DNA from: Gymnodinialimonas sp. 202GB13-11
GTDB lineage: Bacteria; Pseudomonadota; Alphaproteobacteria; Rhodobacterales; Rhodobacteraceae
DNA: 64,000 nt
Direction: 5' to 3'
Assembly: GCF_040932485.1 (NCBI RefSeq)
Contig: NZ_JBFRBH010000001.1
Location: forward strand, 2,108,001-2,172,000
Under the pieces are notes generated by a model that ran no database searches, was not told where the DNA came from, and worked only from the letters and a program-made list of their open reading frames with translations. Each line of letters starts with the position of its first letter. Position 1 is the first letter of the stretch. Of this stretch, positions 9,582-17,655 are shown in pieces. A program made the position numbers and the translations under genes.

Positions 9582-9596
9582 TTAACAATCCCCTAA
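9582..9596 (-). promoter_or_regulatory. CtrA-like box before the 9267-9539 gene
   Basis: Read on the minus strand it is TTAG-GGGATTG-TTAAC, one mismatch from TTAA-N7-TTAAC. It overlaps the stop of the upstream small gene and lies 43 bp from the start codon of the downstream one, the spacing seen for the other boxes here. Confidence 0.5.
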
Positions 9597-9797
9597 CGAC
9601 CTTTTCGAAATGGGGCGAAGCTGATTTGTGGTTCCGTTGGTGGGTGCAACATAGAAGCCCGCGCCACGAACCAAGAGGCTTCGCCGTTCAATCTCAATCA
9701 TCTCAGTAAGTACCTGCTTAGTGTTCTCAAAGCCACGCCGCTCCGCTGCGGTTTCCGCGACAAGCAGCTTTTCTAGAATGGAAGTATCTGGGGTCAT
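9582..9797 (-). CDS. Small hypothetical helical protein, first gene of a CtrA-box pair
   Basis: A 71-residue protein with an amphipathic helical N-terminal half (SILEKLLVAETAAERRG, TKQVLTEMIEIERRSLL) and a short basic tail. The family is not recognised. Of the in-frame starts, the ATG at 9797 has GGGAG at a normal distance; the ATG at 9803 is too close to it. It heads a two-gene unit with 9267-9539. A perfect CtrA box lies 43 bp upstream. The equivalent gene in the second pair (17413-17610) has a similar size and helix pattern (LIERTQSALLEAESQGF), which suggests paralogy. Confidence 0.6.
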   Translation of the reverse strand: MTPDTSILEKLLVAETAAERRGFENTKQVLTEMIEIERRSLLVRGAGFYVAPTNGTTNQLRPISKRSLGDC

Positions 9798-9839
9798 GGT
9801 CATTCTCCCTATTGGCAAAAGGAAGTGTCGGTAATGAGT

Positions 9840-9855
9840 GTTAATGAAGTCTTAA
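9840..9855 (-). promoter_or_regulatory. CtrA box, perfect match
   Basis: On the minus strand it reads TTAAGACTTCATTAAC, exactly TTAA-N7-TTAAC, the published alphaproteobacterial CtrA recognition sequence. It ends 43 bp before the ATG of the small gene at 9797. Confidence 0.65.
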
Positions 9856-10104
9856 GTTAACCTTTGCGTAAGCGGTTTCTCGCCCAAATCTCGTATCTCT
9901 AGCTAATCAGCACGCTAATGGTGGACAGGTATACAGGGATGTAGCCGTTGTGGCGACGCGCCACGTGCGATGCACGAAAGAGCAATGGAACATCTTTCTT
10001 GAGCGGTCATCTCTCACGCACAGAGTTGCTGTGAAGCCTCGCGGCCGATGCAGCCTAAGCACATTCAGTGCGATTTTCCGTTAAACCTCGAAACCAACTC
10101 ATGA

Positions 10105-10120
10105 CTAACGGTATGTTAAC
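10105..10120 (+). promoter_or_regulatory. CtrA-like box before the GNAT-like/MFS operon
   Basis: CTAA-CGGTATG-TTAAC differs from the consensus TTAA-N7-TTAAC by one base. It ends 53 bp before the preferred ATG at 10173. Confidence 0.5.
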
Positions 10121-10172
10121 CATATTGTCTTCGAATACGCCCAGTAAACTGGGACTGAGGAGCTGCTCAAGG

Positions 10173-10958
10173 ATGACTTCGCCAAGTAGACTTTTTGAAC
10201 TAACAACCCAATTGTCCCGAATTGCTAGAGACCTGGAAGAAACCGGCATTCGTATCGAGATTGGCGACGACTTCGCCAAATACCGGGCCTACCGAAGCAA
10301 GTTGTCTGATCGAGGGCCAATCTATCCGATGTTCGACGTAGCGGCTTCTTACATTGACCAAACGAACGGCTTTTGGATTTGCGGATTCAACGAAGACGGT
10401 GATCTGATCCATACGCAAGCCGTGCGGCTTCTTGACCTGTCGGGCACCTCGCTGAACACGCACCTGGTATGTCATCGCCACAAATACATCACGCCTGACT
10501 CGACGCCTGACCCGGATCAGACCTTTTATTCGGGACCCAACGCGCTTGATTTCATCACCGGACAGGTCTGCTATCAGGGCGAATTCTGGCTGCGCGCCCA
10601 AGGCCTTGGTGGCGCGCGCAGTCAAGGCGTGACCACCCTGCTCTCGCGTCTGATGCTCGAGGTTGCGGTGGCGGCTTGGAACCCCTCGTATGTCTTCGCG
10701 CTTGTGCCGCAGCGTGTCGCTGCCAAAGGTGCGCATCTGCGCTATTGCTTCAACCATTGCGAGCCTGGACGTTGGATCGGGCCGGACCAACAGGTGACCG
10801 AGGAAGACTATCTGATCTGGATGGAAGCCAGCGAATTGGCGCGTACACTGTCCAAAACACGACCCGCCGTCCAAGGCGCGACGGTGGCAGCAATGACAAC
10901 GATGCCCGCATCGCTCGCGCGCGCCGCTCTACGGGTTGGAGTTCCTGCCAATGGCTGA
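10173..10958 (+). CDS. Hypothetical protein, possibly GNAT-fold acyltransferase
   Basis: A 261-residue soluble protein. The first 40 residues form a charged helix (FELTTQLSRIARDLEETG). The body is mixed alpha/beta, with the segment RSQGVTTLLSRLMLEVA (about residues 150-166) resembling the acetyl-CoA-binding loop and helix of GNAT enzymes. That similarity is my inference and the family is not established. The ATG at 10173 is preceded by GAGGAG at a longish distance; upstream in-frame starts lack a ribosome site. The stop overlaps the start of the MFS transporter by 8 bases, so the two are translationally coupled and probably act together, for instance making and exporting or importing a small molecule. 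A CtrA-like box lies 53 bp upstream. Confidence 0.6.
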   Translation: MTSPSRLFELTTQLSRIARDLEETGIRIEIGDDFAKYRAYRSKLSDRGPIYPMFDVAASYIDQTNGFWICGFNEDGDLIHTQAVRLLDLSGTSLNTHLVCHRHKYITPDSTPDPDQTFYSGPNALDFITGQVCYQGEFWLRAQGLGGARSQGVTTLLSRLMLEVAVAAWNPSYVFALVPQRVAAKGAHLRYCFNHCEPGRWIGPDQQVTEEDYLIWMEASELARTLSKTRPAVQGATVAAMTTMPASLARAALRVGVPANG

Positions 10959-12180
10959 GGAAACACTCTGGAAATTGACGCCGATATCCGCAAAAATTCG
11001 AAAGATTGCCGGAGGGCTCACCTTGCGCAGTGCCGTGATCCTCAGACCGATTTCGGCCTACGTCGCCTTCGTGATGGACCTTACCCTTTTGCCCCTCTTG
11101 TTGCCCGCCATACAGGCGCATTTTGCTTTGTCGGTTGGGGATCTTGCCTGGGTGTTCAATACCTACGGCGCCGCGGTCGCCCTTGGTGTGCTGTTTTGCG
11201 GATGCTTCGGCGACGCGCTCAACATCCGGAAAGTCTTTGGCGCGGGAGTAGCGTGTTTCGCGGCGGGCGCTTTGGTCGCTGCCACGGCGCCGACCTATGA
11301 AACCCTCATTTTCGGGCGCCTCGTGCAAGGGTTCGGGGGCGGCATTTTCTCCCCGCTGGTCCCAATTTACCTCACGCGTGCCTCCCCTGACATGCCAGGA
11401 CGTGCGTTGATCTTGTGGGGGAGTCTCACCGGCTACATCGCAGCCTTCGCCCCGCTTCTTTATGGGCACTTCCTTGGGGGGCAAAGCTGGAGACTGGCTT
11501 TCGCCTTCATCGCAATTTCGGCTGCCAGCGCGTGGGTCTTGCTGACGAAATGTACTGAGTCGCAAGATACCGCACCCTCCACGGCACCCACACCAAACCA
11601 CTGGGAAATCCTGCGCTGTCGGGACCTTCTATTGACACTCGCTTACGTCTTCTTCACCTACGGAAGCATCACCTATTATCTATTCCGCCTCCCGGTTTGG
11701 CTGTCCGACAATGACATCAGCGCCTCCGGAATCGGGCTCGTCTTGTCGTTGGCGTGGCTCACCTTTTCGTGCATCAGCACCGTTCTGAGGAACTTGGTCG
11801 ATCGCGATCATGTCCAAGGGATCATGCTGACCGCGCCGCTATTTCTGGCGGTCGCAGTGCTGCTGTTGTTCAATCATCAAAGCTTCCTGCTCGTCGCACT
11901 TTCGTCCGTTCTGGTCGGCGCTGGACTGGCGTGTAGCAATGCACCCTCGACGCAGCTAATCCTAAGATTTGCGCCCGAAGGCTTAACGACCTTCTCGGCG
12001 AGCCTTGACATCACCTTTGCTCGGATCGGCGGTATTGCGACAGTCTCCGTCCTGGCAGGGATGGATATAGGGTACGCGAGCCTCGCGATATGCGGGTTGT
12101 GCCTCTTAGCATTGCTCTGCGCATTTGGCGCAAGCCGGCGCCCAGCCGAAGCAGGCCTGCCTCCCGCGAGCGGCCGCTAA
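10951..12180 (+). CDS. Major facilitator superfamily transporter
   Basis: A 409-residue protein with about 12 hydrophobic segments typical of MFS drug:H+ antiporter-type carriers. The N-terminal half has the helix 2-3 loop GDALNIRKVFG (motif A-like) and the GRLVQGFGGGIFSPL segment (motif C-like) seen in efflux carriers. A longer hydrophilic loop (TESQDTAPSTAPTPN) separates the two halves. The ATG at 10951 overlaps the end of the upstream GNAT-like gene (ATGGCTGA) and has GGAG nearby; an upstream GTG-type start is less likely. The transported compound is unknown. Coupling to the upstream gene suggests it moves that gene's substrate or product. Confidence 0.8.
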   Translation: MAEETLWKLTPISAKIRKIAGGLTLRSAVILRPISAYVAFVMDLTLLPLLLPAIQAHFALSVGDLAWVFNTYGAAVALGVLFCGCFGDALNIRKVFGAGVACFAAGALVAATAPTYETLIFGRLVQGFGGGIFSPLVPIYLTRASPDMPGRALILWGSLTGYIAAFAPLLYGHFLGGQSWRLAFAFIAISAASAWVLLTKCTESQDTAPSTAPTPNHWEILRCRDLLLTLAYVFFTYGSITYYLFRLPVWLSDNDISASGIGLVLSLAWLTFSCISTVLRNLVDRDHVQGIMLTAPLFLAVAVLLLFNHQSFLLVALSSVLVGAGLACSNAPSTQLILRFAPEGLTTFSASLDITFARIGGIATVSVLAGMDIGYASLAICGLCLLALLCAFGASRRPAEAGLPPASGR

Positions 12181-12239
12181 ATGCTTTGGCGGACGCCGCC
12201 AAACATACGGGGCTTCGACCGCAAACGCGCCGGGCTCCG

Positions 12240-12255
12240 TTAACCACTCGTTAAC
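12240..12255 (+). promoter_or_regulatory. CtrA box, perfect match, before the GGDEF-EAL gene
   Basis: TTAACCACTCGTTAAC is a perfect TTAA-N7-TTAAC CtrA site. It ends 40 bp before the ATG at 12295. CtrA control of c-di-GMP enzymes is known in several alphaproteobacteria, so the placement makes sense. Confidence 0.65.
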
Positions 12256-12294
12256 TTATGAGCGATACTCATTAGGCTCTTAGTGATTGGTTTC

Positions 12295-14148
12295 ATGATA
12301 TCGCCCCGCCTCCTCGAACAAGTGCCCTCCAAGTGCAAAGAAGGCTTGGGGCTGGCACTCGCAAGTGATGACGACGGTGCAGTGATGGTGTTCCATTGGT
12401 GCAACAAGTCGCTGGTTCGTATAATGGGATTCGACCAAGCCGACGTTATAGGCCAGCGTGCGACGATCTTTGTCAGCCCGGACATGGACCAAAGCGCCCA
12501 CCTCCTTACCATCGATAAGCTGATGCGCTGGGAGCACTTCTCCGTTATGGTGCGGCTCTACAAGAAGAACGGTGACCCCGTCTGGGTTACGATGACGTGG
12601 ACACCACTCACTGACCCAGAGGACGGCAGTCGCTGGTGGCTCTGCTCCTTGATCGAGCTTCAATCCCGCTCAACTCCGTTGAAGAACGTTATTGAGCTCG
12701 CAAACGACGCCTCCACCAACGATCTAGTTGCGAACTACACGGAACAAATCGCTTTCTTGGAAAGCGAGAACAGACGCCTACGCTCCATCGCCACAGCCGT
12801 CACACGCGACTCCAACGAGGATCCGTTAACCGGCCTGTCTAACCGGCGGCACTTTGAGGCGAACCTAAGCATCTGGATTTCCTCCCTAAGAAGGAGCGGC
12901 ACCGCCTTCGCAATCCTGTACATCGATCTGGATCGCTTTAAGGCCATCAACGACACGCTTGGCCATGAAGCGGGGGACAGTTTACTTGTCGCCGTCGCCT
13001 CAATGCTGAAGCGGATCACTTCCGACTCGGACCTTGTGGCGCGCTTAGGGGGAGACGAGTTTGTGATTTTGAGGCCTCTCGGAGAGAGCGCTCTCGAAAT
13101 CAGCGGCCTCGCAGACGTCATCATGCAGGAGATGTCCAAGCCATTTGAATACGGCGGAAAATTGGTTTCCTGTGGAGCCAGTGTCGGTTTGGCGATCGCG
13201 GACGAAAATACCAAGAACCCCGAAGAAATCGTCGGGGATGCAGACACGGCGCTCTATCACGCCAAGTCGGCGGGCCGTGGGCGTTGGTCCTTCTTTACGG
13301 CGGAAATGCATACCAAATCCTTAGCGACCAGGCATCTAGCGACAGAGCTACTAGTTGCGTGCGAGCGGGAAGAGTTCGTTCCTTATTTCCAGCCTTTGGT
13401 GAATGCTTCGACAGGTCAAATTACGGGTGTTGAAGTTCTTGTACGATGGTCTCATCCGACAAAGGGTCTCATGCCGCCCGCGGATTTCTTAGGAGTCGCG
13501 GCACAAATGGGGATCCTAGCAAAGATTGATGCGATCTTGTTCAGCCGCCTTGCGGAGGCGGTGACATATCTTGATAAAGCACATACCAAGCTCTCTAGGT
13601 TTGCGATCAACGTTTCTGCTGGTCGCCTCTCCGATACGACGCTCTTACATGAAATTAAAGTCTCAGGGATCGACCCGACACGTTTGACTGTTGAGCTTGT
13701 TGAATCAGTTTACCTGGAGCAGATCCATAGCACCACCAGTTGGACATTAGAGGAGTTGCGTGAAATCGGCGTAGAGATTGCAGTAGACGATTTCGGAACC
13801 GGTCATGCTTCAGTCCAGGGGCTGCTTCAGATAAACCCAGACATTCTCAAGATTGATCGTCAGTTCATTCAGCCAGCTGCAGAAAGCCAACGTTCCCGCG
13901 CACTGATCGAGTCGCTCATTGGAATTGGTAAGAGCCTAGGGCTGAAAGTGGTCGCAGAAGGGGTCGAGACTGAAGACCAGGCGCAACTCGCTCGCGAATT
14001 AGGTTGCGATATTTTGCAAGGGTTCTACTTTGGAAAGCCGATGGCCGGGTTCGACCTATTCAAAATGCTGAATCAGACGAGTGGGTGCCTTTGGCGTTCA
14101 ATTTCGAAGCTCCCACAAGTGGAACTATCGATAGACAAACTGCCCTAG
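12295..14148 (+). CDS. PAS-GGDEF-EAL cyclic-di-GMP enzyme
   Basis: A 617-residue cytoplasmic sensor and c-di-GMP turnover protein. The order is a PAS-like domain (about 10-125), a coiled-coil linker (IAFLESENRRLRSIATAV), a GGDEF domain (DPLTGLSNRR, then an intact GGDEF at about 252-256) and an EAL domain. The EAL signature reads EVLVRW at about 380; the metal-binding Glu is kept and Ala-to-Val is tolerated in the family. DDFGTG at about 498 is intact. No RxxD inhibitory site precedes GGDEF. Both cyclase and phosphodiesterase activities are possible; which dominates cannot be told from sequence. A GTG at 12283 is an alternative start. A perfect CtrA box sits 40 bp upstream, and the gene follows the MFS transporter on the same strand. 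Confidence 0.85.
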   Translation: MISPRLLEQVPSKCKEGLGLALASDDDGAVMVFHWCNKSLVRIMGFDQADVIGQRATIFVSPDMDQSAHLLTIDKLMRWEHFSVMVRLYKKNGDPVWVTMTWTPLTDPEDGSRWWLCSLIELQSRSTPLKNVIELANDASTNDLVANYTEQIAFLESENRRLRSIATAVTRDSNEDPLTGLSNRRHFEANLSIWISSLRRSGTAFAILYIDLDRFKAINDTLGHEAGDSLLVAVASMLKRITSDSDLVARLGGDEFVILRPLGESALEISGLADVIMQEMSKPFEYGGKLVSCGASVGLAIADENTKNPEEIVGDADTALYHAKSAGRGRWSFFTAEMHTKSLATRHLATELLVACEREEFVPYFQPLVNASTGQITGVEVLVRWSHPTKGLMPPADFLGVAAQMGILAKIDAILFSRLAEAVTYLDKAHTKLSRFAINVSAGRLSDTTLLHEIKVSGIDPTRLTVELVESVYLEQIHSTTSWTLEELREIGVEIAVDDFGTGHASVQGLLQINPDILKIDRQFIQPAAESQRSRALIESLIGIGKSLGLKVVAEGVETEDQAQLARELGCDILQGFYFGKPMAGFDLFKMLNQTSGCLWRSISKLPQVELSIDKLP

Positions 14149-14463
14149 TGCCACTCGTCGTTGCGACCAACTAGCATTGAGGCCCATGGGTCGGAGTTTG
14201 TTTCTTTGGCATCTTGCATCAATCCCAGCTTAGGTGACTAAGTCAGTTGGCAGCCCCAAACTGGCTTTGGACCACTCAAGCGGGGCTGATCAGTTGCACA
14301 TCCATGACGAACAGGCCCTCCGCCGTTTCTGCTCCTCAAATCTGTATCATATCGCTATAAGGTCGTCTCAGAGGGAACCAGTTTGATATTCTTTGCTGAA
14401 TCTCCATTTAGCTTCGAGCTAACTTGGCATGACGCAGCGGACTGACAGTAGTCGCCACACCGC

Positions 14464-14480
14464 ATACGGTTTTCCCGTAT
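14464..14480. promoter_or_regulatory. Inverted repeat upstream of the Hint gene
   Basis: ATACGG-TTTTC-CCGTAT is a perfect 6-bp inverted repeat with a 5-base spacer, 138 bp before the Hint gene. It could be an operator or a small hairpin. Confidence 0.35.
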
Positions 14481-14531
14481 TCAACAAGAATACTATTTTG
14501 GCACGTCTTCTCGAGTTTTTCTTGAATCTGA

Positions 14532-14550
14532 AGAGAATTCTGTATTCTCT
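14532..14550. promoter_or_regulatory. Inverted repeat upstream of the Hint gene
   Basis: AGAGAAT-TCTGT-ATTCTCT is a perfect 7-bp inverted repeat with a 5-base spacer, 68 bp before the start codon at 14618. It has the size of a dimeric repressor site; the regulator is unknown. Confidence 0.35.
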
Positions 14551-14617
14551 TTAACGTTAGTAATTCTTTGAATTTGGGAAGCTACGGCTCGGTCTACTCA
14601 ACCAACAGGGTGACCAA

Positions 14618-15616
14618 ATGCCGACCAGTTTTACTGATCAATTCTTCACGTTTGACCCAGCAAATCCGCCAGATCCTGGAACGGTAGTGACCGTACAGCA
14701 GTTCACTCTTACCGATCAGAATGATGACGGCGATATTGACGAGTTTGATGACGACGCTGTTGCCGGTCTGGATGTCACAGCTTCTTGGCCAGGCGATACA
14801 GTGACTATCATTGTACCCGGGGTCGGCGACGTGACTTACGTGGGCACGACAATCTACATCAGCGATGGCAGTGTCATTTTCACCCCGACAGATGGGCAAG
14901 TACTATCTGGAGGGGAATTTGTTTCCTCGACATATGTGACGACGCAAGGACCTCTCCTGACGAGCCAGCTCGGCCCACCGTGTTTTCTACCTGGAACATT
15001 GATTTCCACCCCAACTGGCTCCATTAAAGTTGAGGACCTTCGTGTTGGTGATCTTGTTTGCGTACTGGGTGGCAGTGCCATGCCGGTTGCCTACATTCGA
15101 CATCGCAGAATCTCGGCACAGCATCTGCGAGCCAACCCGAGACATGCCCCGATTAGAATACCGGGGACGGCGTTCTCCCTTACTTCCAACCATGCCGATT
15201 TATTCGTTTCACCGCAGCACCGGATGCTGATCCGATCGAAAATTGCCCAAAGAATGTATGGGGAGCAGGAGATCCTTGCGCCCGCAGCGCAGTTAATCGG
15301 TTTCAAGGGAATACGCCGCGTGGAAACAGAGAAACCGTTCTCCTACATTCACTTGCTGCTAAGTGAACACTCGATCATTGAAGCGAATGGACTCGGAACG
15401 GAAAGCCTATTCTTGGGCCGAAGCGTTCTTGCGGACCTTAGTCGGTCAGAAATGAGGACCATCAGGAAGACACTCAACCCATCGGAAATCTTCGCCATGA
15501 CGCCTGCGAGAGTTTTCGCCAATGGTAAGAAATTGAAGCAACTTCTGCTGCGCCACCAGAAGAATGGAACTCCGCTTTGCGGCGAACCGCGGGAATATAT
15601 GCCGAATGTTGCGTAG
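14618..15616 (+). CDS. Hint (hedgehog/intein) domain secreted protein
   Basis: A 332-residue protein. The first 120 residues are acidic, Gly/Thr-rich and beta-rich, with calcium-loop-like DQNDDGDIDEFDDD near residue 35. From CFLPGTLISTPTGSIKVEDL (about residue 123) it is a Hint_2 domain, the self-processing fold related to inteins and hedgehog, with the nucleophile-position Cys in PPCFLPGT and later QHRMLI and HLLLSEHSIIEANG blocks. Such proteins are abundant in roseobacters and often exported by type I systems; the target of processing is usually unknown. It has no signal peptide. An AT-rich leader with two inverted repeats precedes it. Family firm, role uncertain. Confidence 0.8.
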   Translation: MPTSFTDQFFTFDPANPPDPGTVVTVQQFTLTDQNDDGDIDEFDDDAVAGLDVTASWPGDTVTIIVPGVGDVTYVGTTIYISDGSVIFTPTDGQVLSGGEFVSSTYVTTQGPLLTSQLGPPCFLPGTLISTPTGSIKVEDLRVGDLVCVLGGSAMPVAYIRHRRISAQHLRANPRHAPIRIPGTAFSLTSNHADLFVSPQHRMLIRSKIAQRMYGEQEILAPAAQLIGFKGIRRVETEKPFSYIHLLLSEHSIIEANGLGTESLFLGRSVLADLSRSEMRTIRKTLNPSEIFAMTPARVFANGKKLKQLLLRHQKNGTPLCGEPREYMPNVA

Positions 15617-15757
15617 GTTGGCGTGCATTCGGCTTCGCTTCGGAAAAACGCGGTTTGGTACGAATGATCGGGACCCTTGCAAGGCTAAGGCAGGGCTTCC
15701 CTTCTACCCTCGCTAAGTAGCCAGATTTCGCGTCGCACTTCGCGCCAGCCGCGACCC

Positions 15758-15880
15758 TTACTGATCCTTTTGTTGGTTCGCCCGTCGTTCAAACGCGCGA
15801 AATCCGACGACGACCACTGTTACTGCTATTAGAATAAAGTCCCATGCACTGCCCATCACCAAATTGATTGTTTCGCTCAT
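15758..15880 (-). CDS. 40-residue single-span membrane peptide
   Basis: Reading the minus strand from the ATG at 15880 gives MSETINLVMGSAWDFILIAV, then TVVVVGF and a basic tail ending QQKDQ and TAA. There is one clear transmembrane helix (about residues 12-27) with positive residues after it, so the C-terminus is probably cytoplasmic. GAGGA lies about 8 bases before the start. It is too short for most gene finders. I have no family assignment. Hydrophobicity, charge pattern and ribosome site together make it a plausible real small protein. Confidence 0.45.
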   Translation of the reverse strand: MSETINLVMGSAWDFILIAVTVVVVGFRAFERRANQQKDQ

Positions 15881-16405
15881 TGTGTCCATTCCTCAGCCAG
15901 AGCAATGCTTGCGCTCGAAGATCCTCCAAACACTGTGACTCAACACCTAGGCTCTTGACCAGAACCTTATTGCGCAGGGTTTTCGGAGATTTATTCCGAG
16001 TGGGATTTTGGTTTGCGCCAGTTGTCAATGAATTGAGCTCACAGCGAACGCTGTTACAACCGGCCCAGTTACGAGACGTCGGCGATCATCAGCAAAGCCG
16101 ATATTCGTTGCTTCGCAGAATGAAGGTATTTTGGCCTAGAAACTGCCCGACGCAGCATCATAGAAGGGTGTAATTTGCTTAGAGGTGTGTCTCGCGGCCC
16201 AAAGCTGTGGTTGGTCGGCGGTCAGCTCGCCGCAGCACAGCTTCTCCAAAACAGGCCTTGCTGGATATTGCACTAATTGGCGAAGCAAAGGGCTGTATAA
16301 TTGGCGGAATCCGCGCAGAATGGAGTTATCAGACAGCTTAGACTAATTCTGCAGGCAGAGACAGCGCAAGTATGAGTACCAAGTTAAGCTACGTTAGGAC
16401 GCGAA
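15881..16405. other. About 520 bases with no supported gene
   Basis: I see only short overlapping frames without ribosome sites. The stretch contains the promoter region of the 40-residue peptide and, at its right end, the region before the broken gene at 16406. Nothing else is supported. Confidence 0.4.
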
Positions 16406-16947
16406 GTGTCGTTCGTTCAAATGTCTCAGGAAATCCAAGATTTCTTCTACGATAAGGCTTACGCCTATACGAAGGGTCAGTTGGAGTATCTTTCCCTTGT
16501 GTTTCTAATTCCTTTCCAGTTTTCAATCGGCAGCCAGTTCTTAAGTCTGGGCACAAGCCAAGAGGTCAAAGACCTGTTTGCTAACTACAGAAGTATCCTC
16601 CTCGACCAACGTAACACAAAAACGACGGCAGAAGTTTTGCAAATCGCGACGGTGGTAGATGGCACGCCACATTGCCTTGTCAACAATGCCAGTTTTGATC
16701 GTGCAAGGGACATGATGGGTGTCGAAAACGCGAGCTAAGTTCTGCGGCGCTCTGAAGAGGCATTCTTGAGAATTGATCTCGTAGAGTGCGTTGACGAAGC
16801 AAACCCAGCCTTGATTAAGGGCATAGGGACGTTACCAAAGAAACCGGCCTCGCGGAACCAGCGGACCTGGAATATTACGCGATAAAGGGTTTCCCAATCC
16901 AAGCCTCGCTGGCATCTTACCATCTGGCAGGGCACTCAACAAATTGA
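16406..16947 (+). pseudogene. Decayed gene, possibly NTF2/SnoaL-like
   Basis: A GTG at 16406 opens a 110-residue frame (helical start, then LFANYRSILLDQRNTKTTAE and DGTPHCLVNNASFDRARD). After a TAA at 16736-16738 the same frame goes on protein-like (LRRSEEAFLRIDLVECVDEA, NPALIKG), then shifts to another frame (ETGLAEPADLEYYAIKGF, up to a TGA at 16945-16947). The YRSILLD and RIDLVE blocks resemble small NTF2/SnoaL-like proteins of Rhodobacteraceae, but this is memory-based and weak. I interpret it as a gene broken by one nonsense and one frameshift mutation. The first 110 residues could still be made. Confidence 0.4.
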
Positions 16948-17037
16948 TACTCAGGTAGACATCGGTGATCGGAGCGCTATACGATCAGTCGCCAGCGGGG
17001 AAATCCCAACGCCTTCGAATTTAGACATTTTGTTTGC

Positions 17038-17340
17038 TTAGCTGTGGAGCAGTGACCCGCATGTCCGGCATCCGATTATGCCATGTCCGCAAACCTCCGA
17101 GTAGAAGGCAGTCACGTGGTCGGCGTGTGCTGCTGTTTTCGTCCCTAAAACAGCTCGTCCAGCAAGCCGGTTTGCCTCGGCTAAGTGGAGTAGTGAGTCG
17201 ACATCCGTTGGTGACATCCCCGTGTCGGCAGCAAGAGCCCTAATAAGGGTTCGTTTGAGCCCCGGATGATCATCGTGTCCCATCATTGATGCGAGCGTCA
17301 GAAGACTGGCGATTTCTGTGAATAACTTCTCTTCGTACAT
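17038..17340 (-). CDS. Small hypothetical protein, second gene of the second CtrA-box pair
   Basis: A 100-residue soluble protein with helical segments (KLFTEIASLLTLASMMG, HPGLKRTLIRALAADTG, DVDSLLHLAEANRLAG) and a Cys/His-rich end (EVCGHGIIGCRTCGSLLH) that could bind metal. The family is not recognised. The ATG at 17340 is preferred over an in-frame ATG at 17376 because the latter is only about 11 bp from a CtrA-like box, while 17340 gives the 47 bp seen elsewhere. It follows the small gene 17413-17610 and is organised like the 9267/9582 pair. Confidence 0.6.
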   Translation of the reverse strand: MYEEKLFTEIASLLTLASMMGHDDHPGLKRTLIRALAADTGMSPTDVDSLLHLAEANRLAGRAVLGTKTAAHADHVTAFYSEVCGHGIIGCRTCGSLLHS

Positions 17341-17386
17341 TCTCAATTTGCCCCACGTGAAAGCACTTACTTTCATTTGAGAACAC

Positions 17387-17401
17387 TTAACAAACCATTA
17401 A
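17387..17401 (-). promoter_or_regulatory. CtrA-like box before the 17038-17340 gene
   Basis: TTAA-N7-TTAA (minus strand TTAATGGTTTGTTAA). It lies between the two genes of the pair and ends 47 bp before the start at 17340, mirroring the box at 9582-9596. Confidence 0.5.
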
Positions 17402-17412
17402 TCCTTGAGGTA

Positions 17413-17610
17413 TTAGGATCGCCCCCTAGGCGCCGCAACATCAGCCGATGCCCCGCAGTTCACGAGCTGGGATGCATAATTCGTTTGTGGGTAGGGCGTT
17501 AGCAAACGCTCAAGTTCAGATCGCAATGCCTTGGCCGTGTGCAAAAAACCTTGACTTTCTGCCTCCAGCAACGCGGATTGCGTGCGCTCAATTAGTTCCA
17601 TGTCACTCAT
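17413..17610 (-). CDS. Small hypothetical helical protein, first gene of the second CtrA-box pair
   Basis: A 65-residue protein, mostly one or two amphipathic helices (ELIERTQSALLEAESQGF, TAKALRSELERLLT) with a short polar tail. The family is not recognised. It resembles the 9582-9797 product in length, helix register (an Ala/Glu-rich 'LLEAE' or 'LLVAE' block followed by an Arg/Glu helix) and gene position. A perfect palindromic CtrA box lies 46 bp upstream. The ribosome site is weak. The IS6 element was inserted about 50 bp further upstream of the box, leaving the promoter intact. Confidence 0.55.
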   Translation of the reverse strand: MSDMELIERTQSALLEAESQGFLHTAKALRSELERLLTPYPQTNYASQLVNCGASADVAAPRGRS

Positions 17611-17655
17611 GACTAACCACTCTGTTGCAGTTTTGCTCTACCTAGGCGTGTGTGG

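Larger units (their letters stand above)
14149..14617. other. Leader region before the Hint-domain gene
   Basis: There is no gene in these 469 bases. The last 160 bases hold two inverted repeats (14464-14480 and 14532-14550) in AT-rich sequence, which suggests that the promoter and control region of the Hint-domain gene at 14618 is here. Confidence 0.45.
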
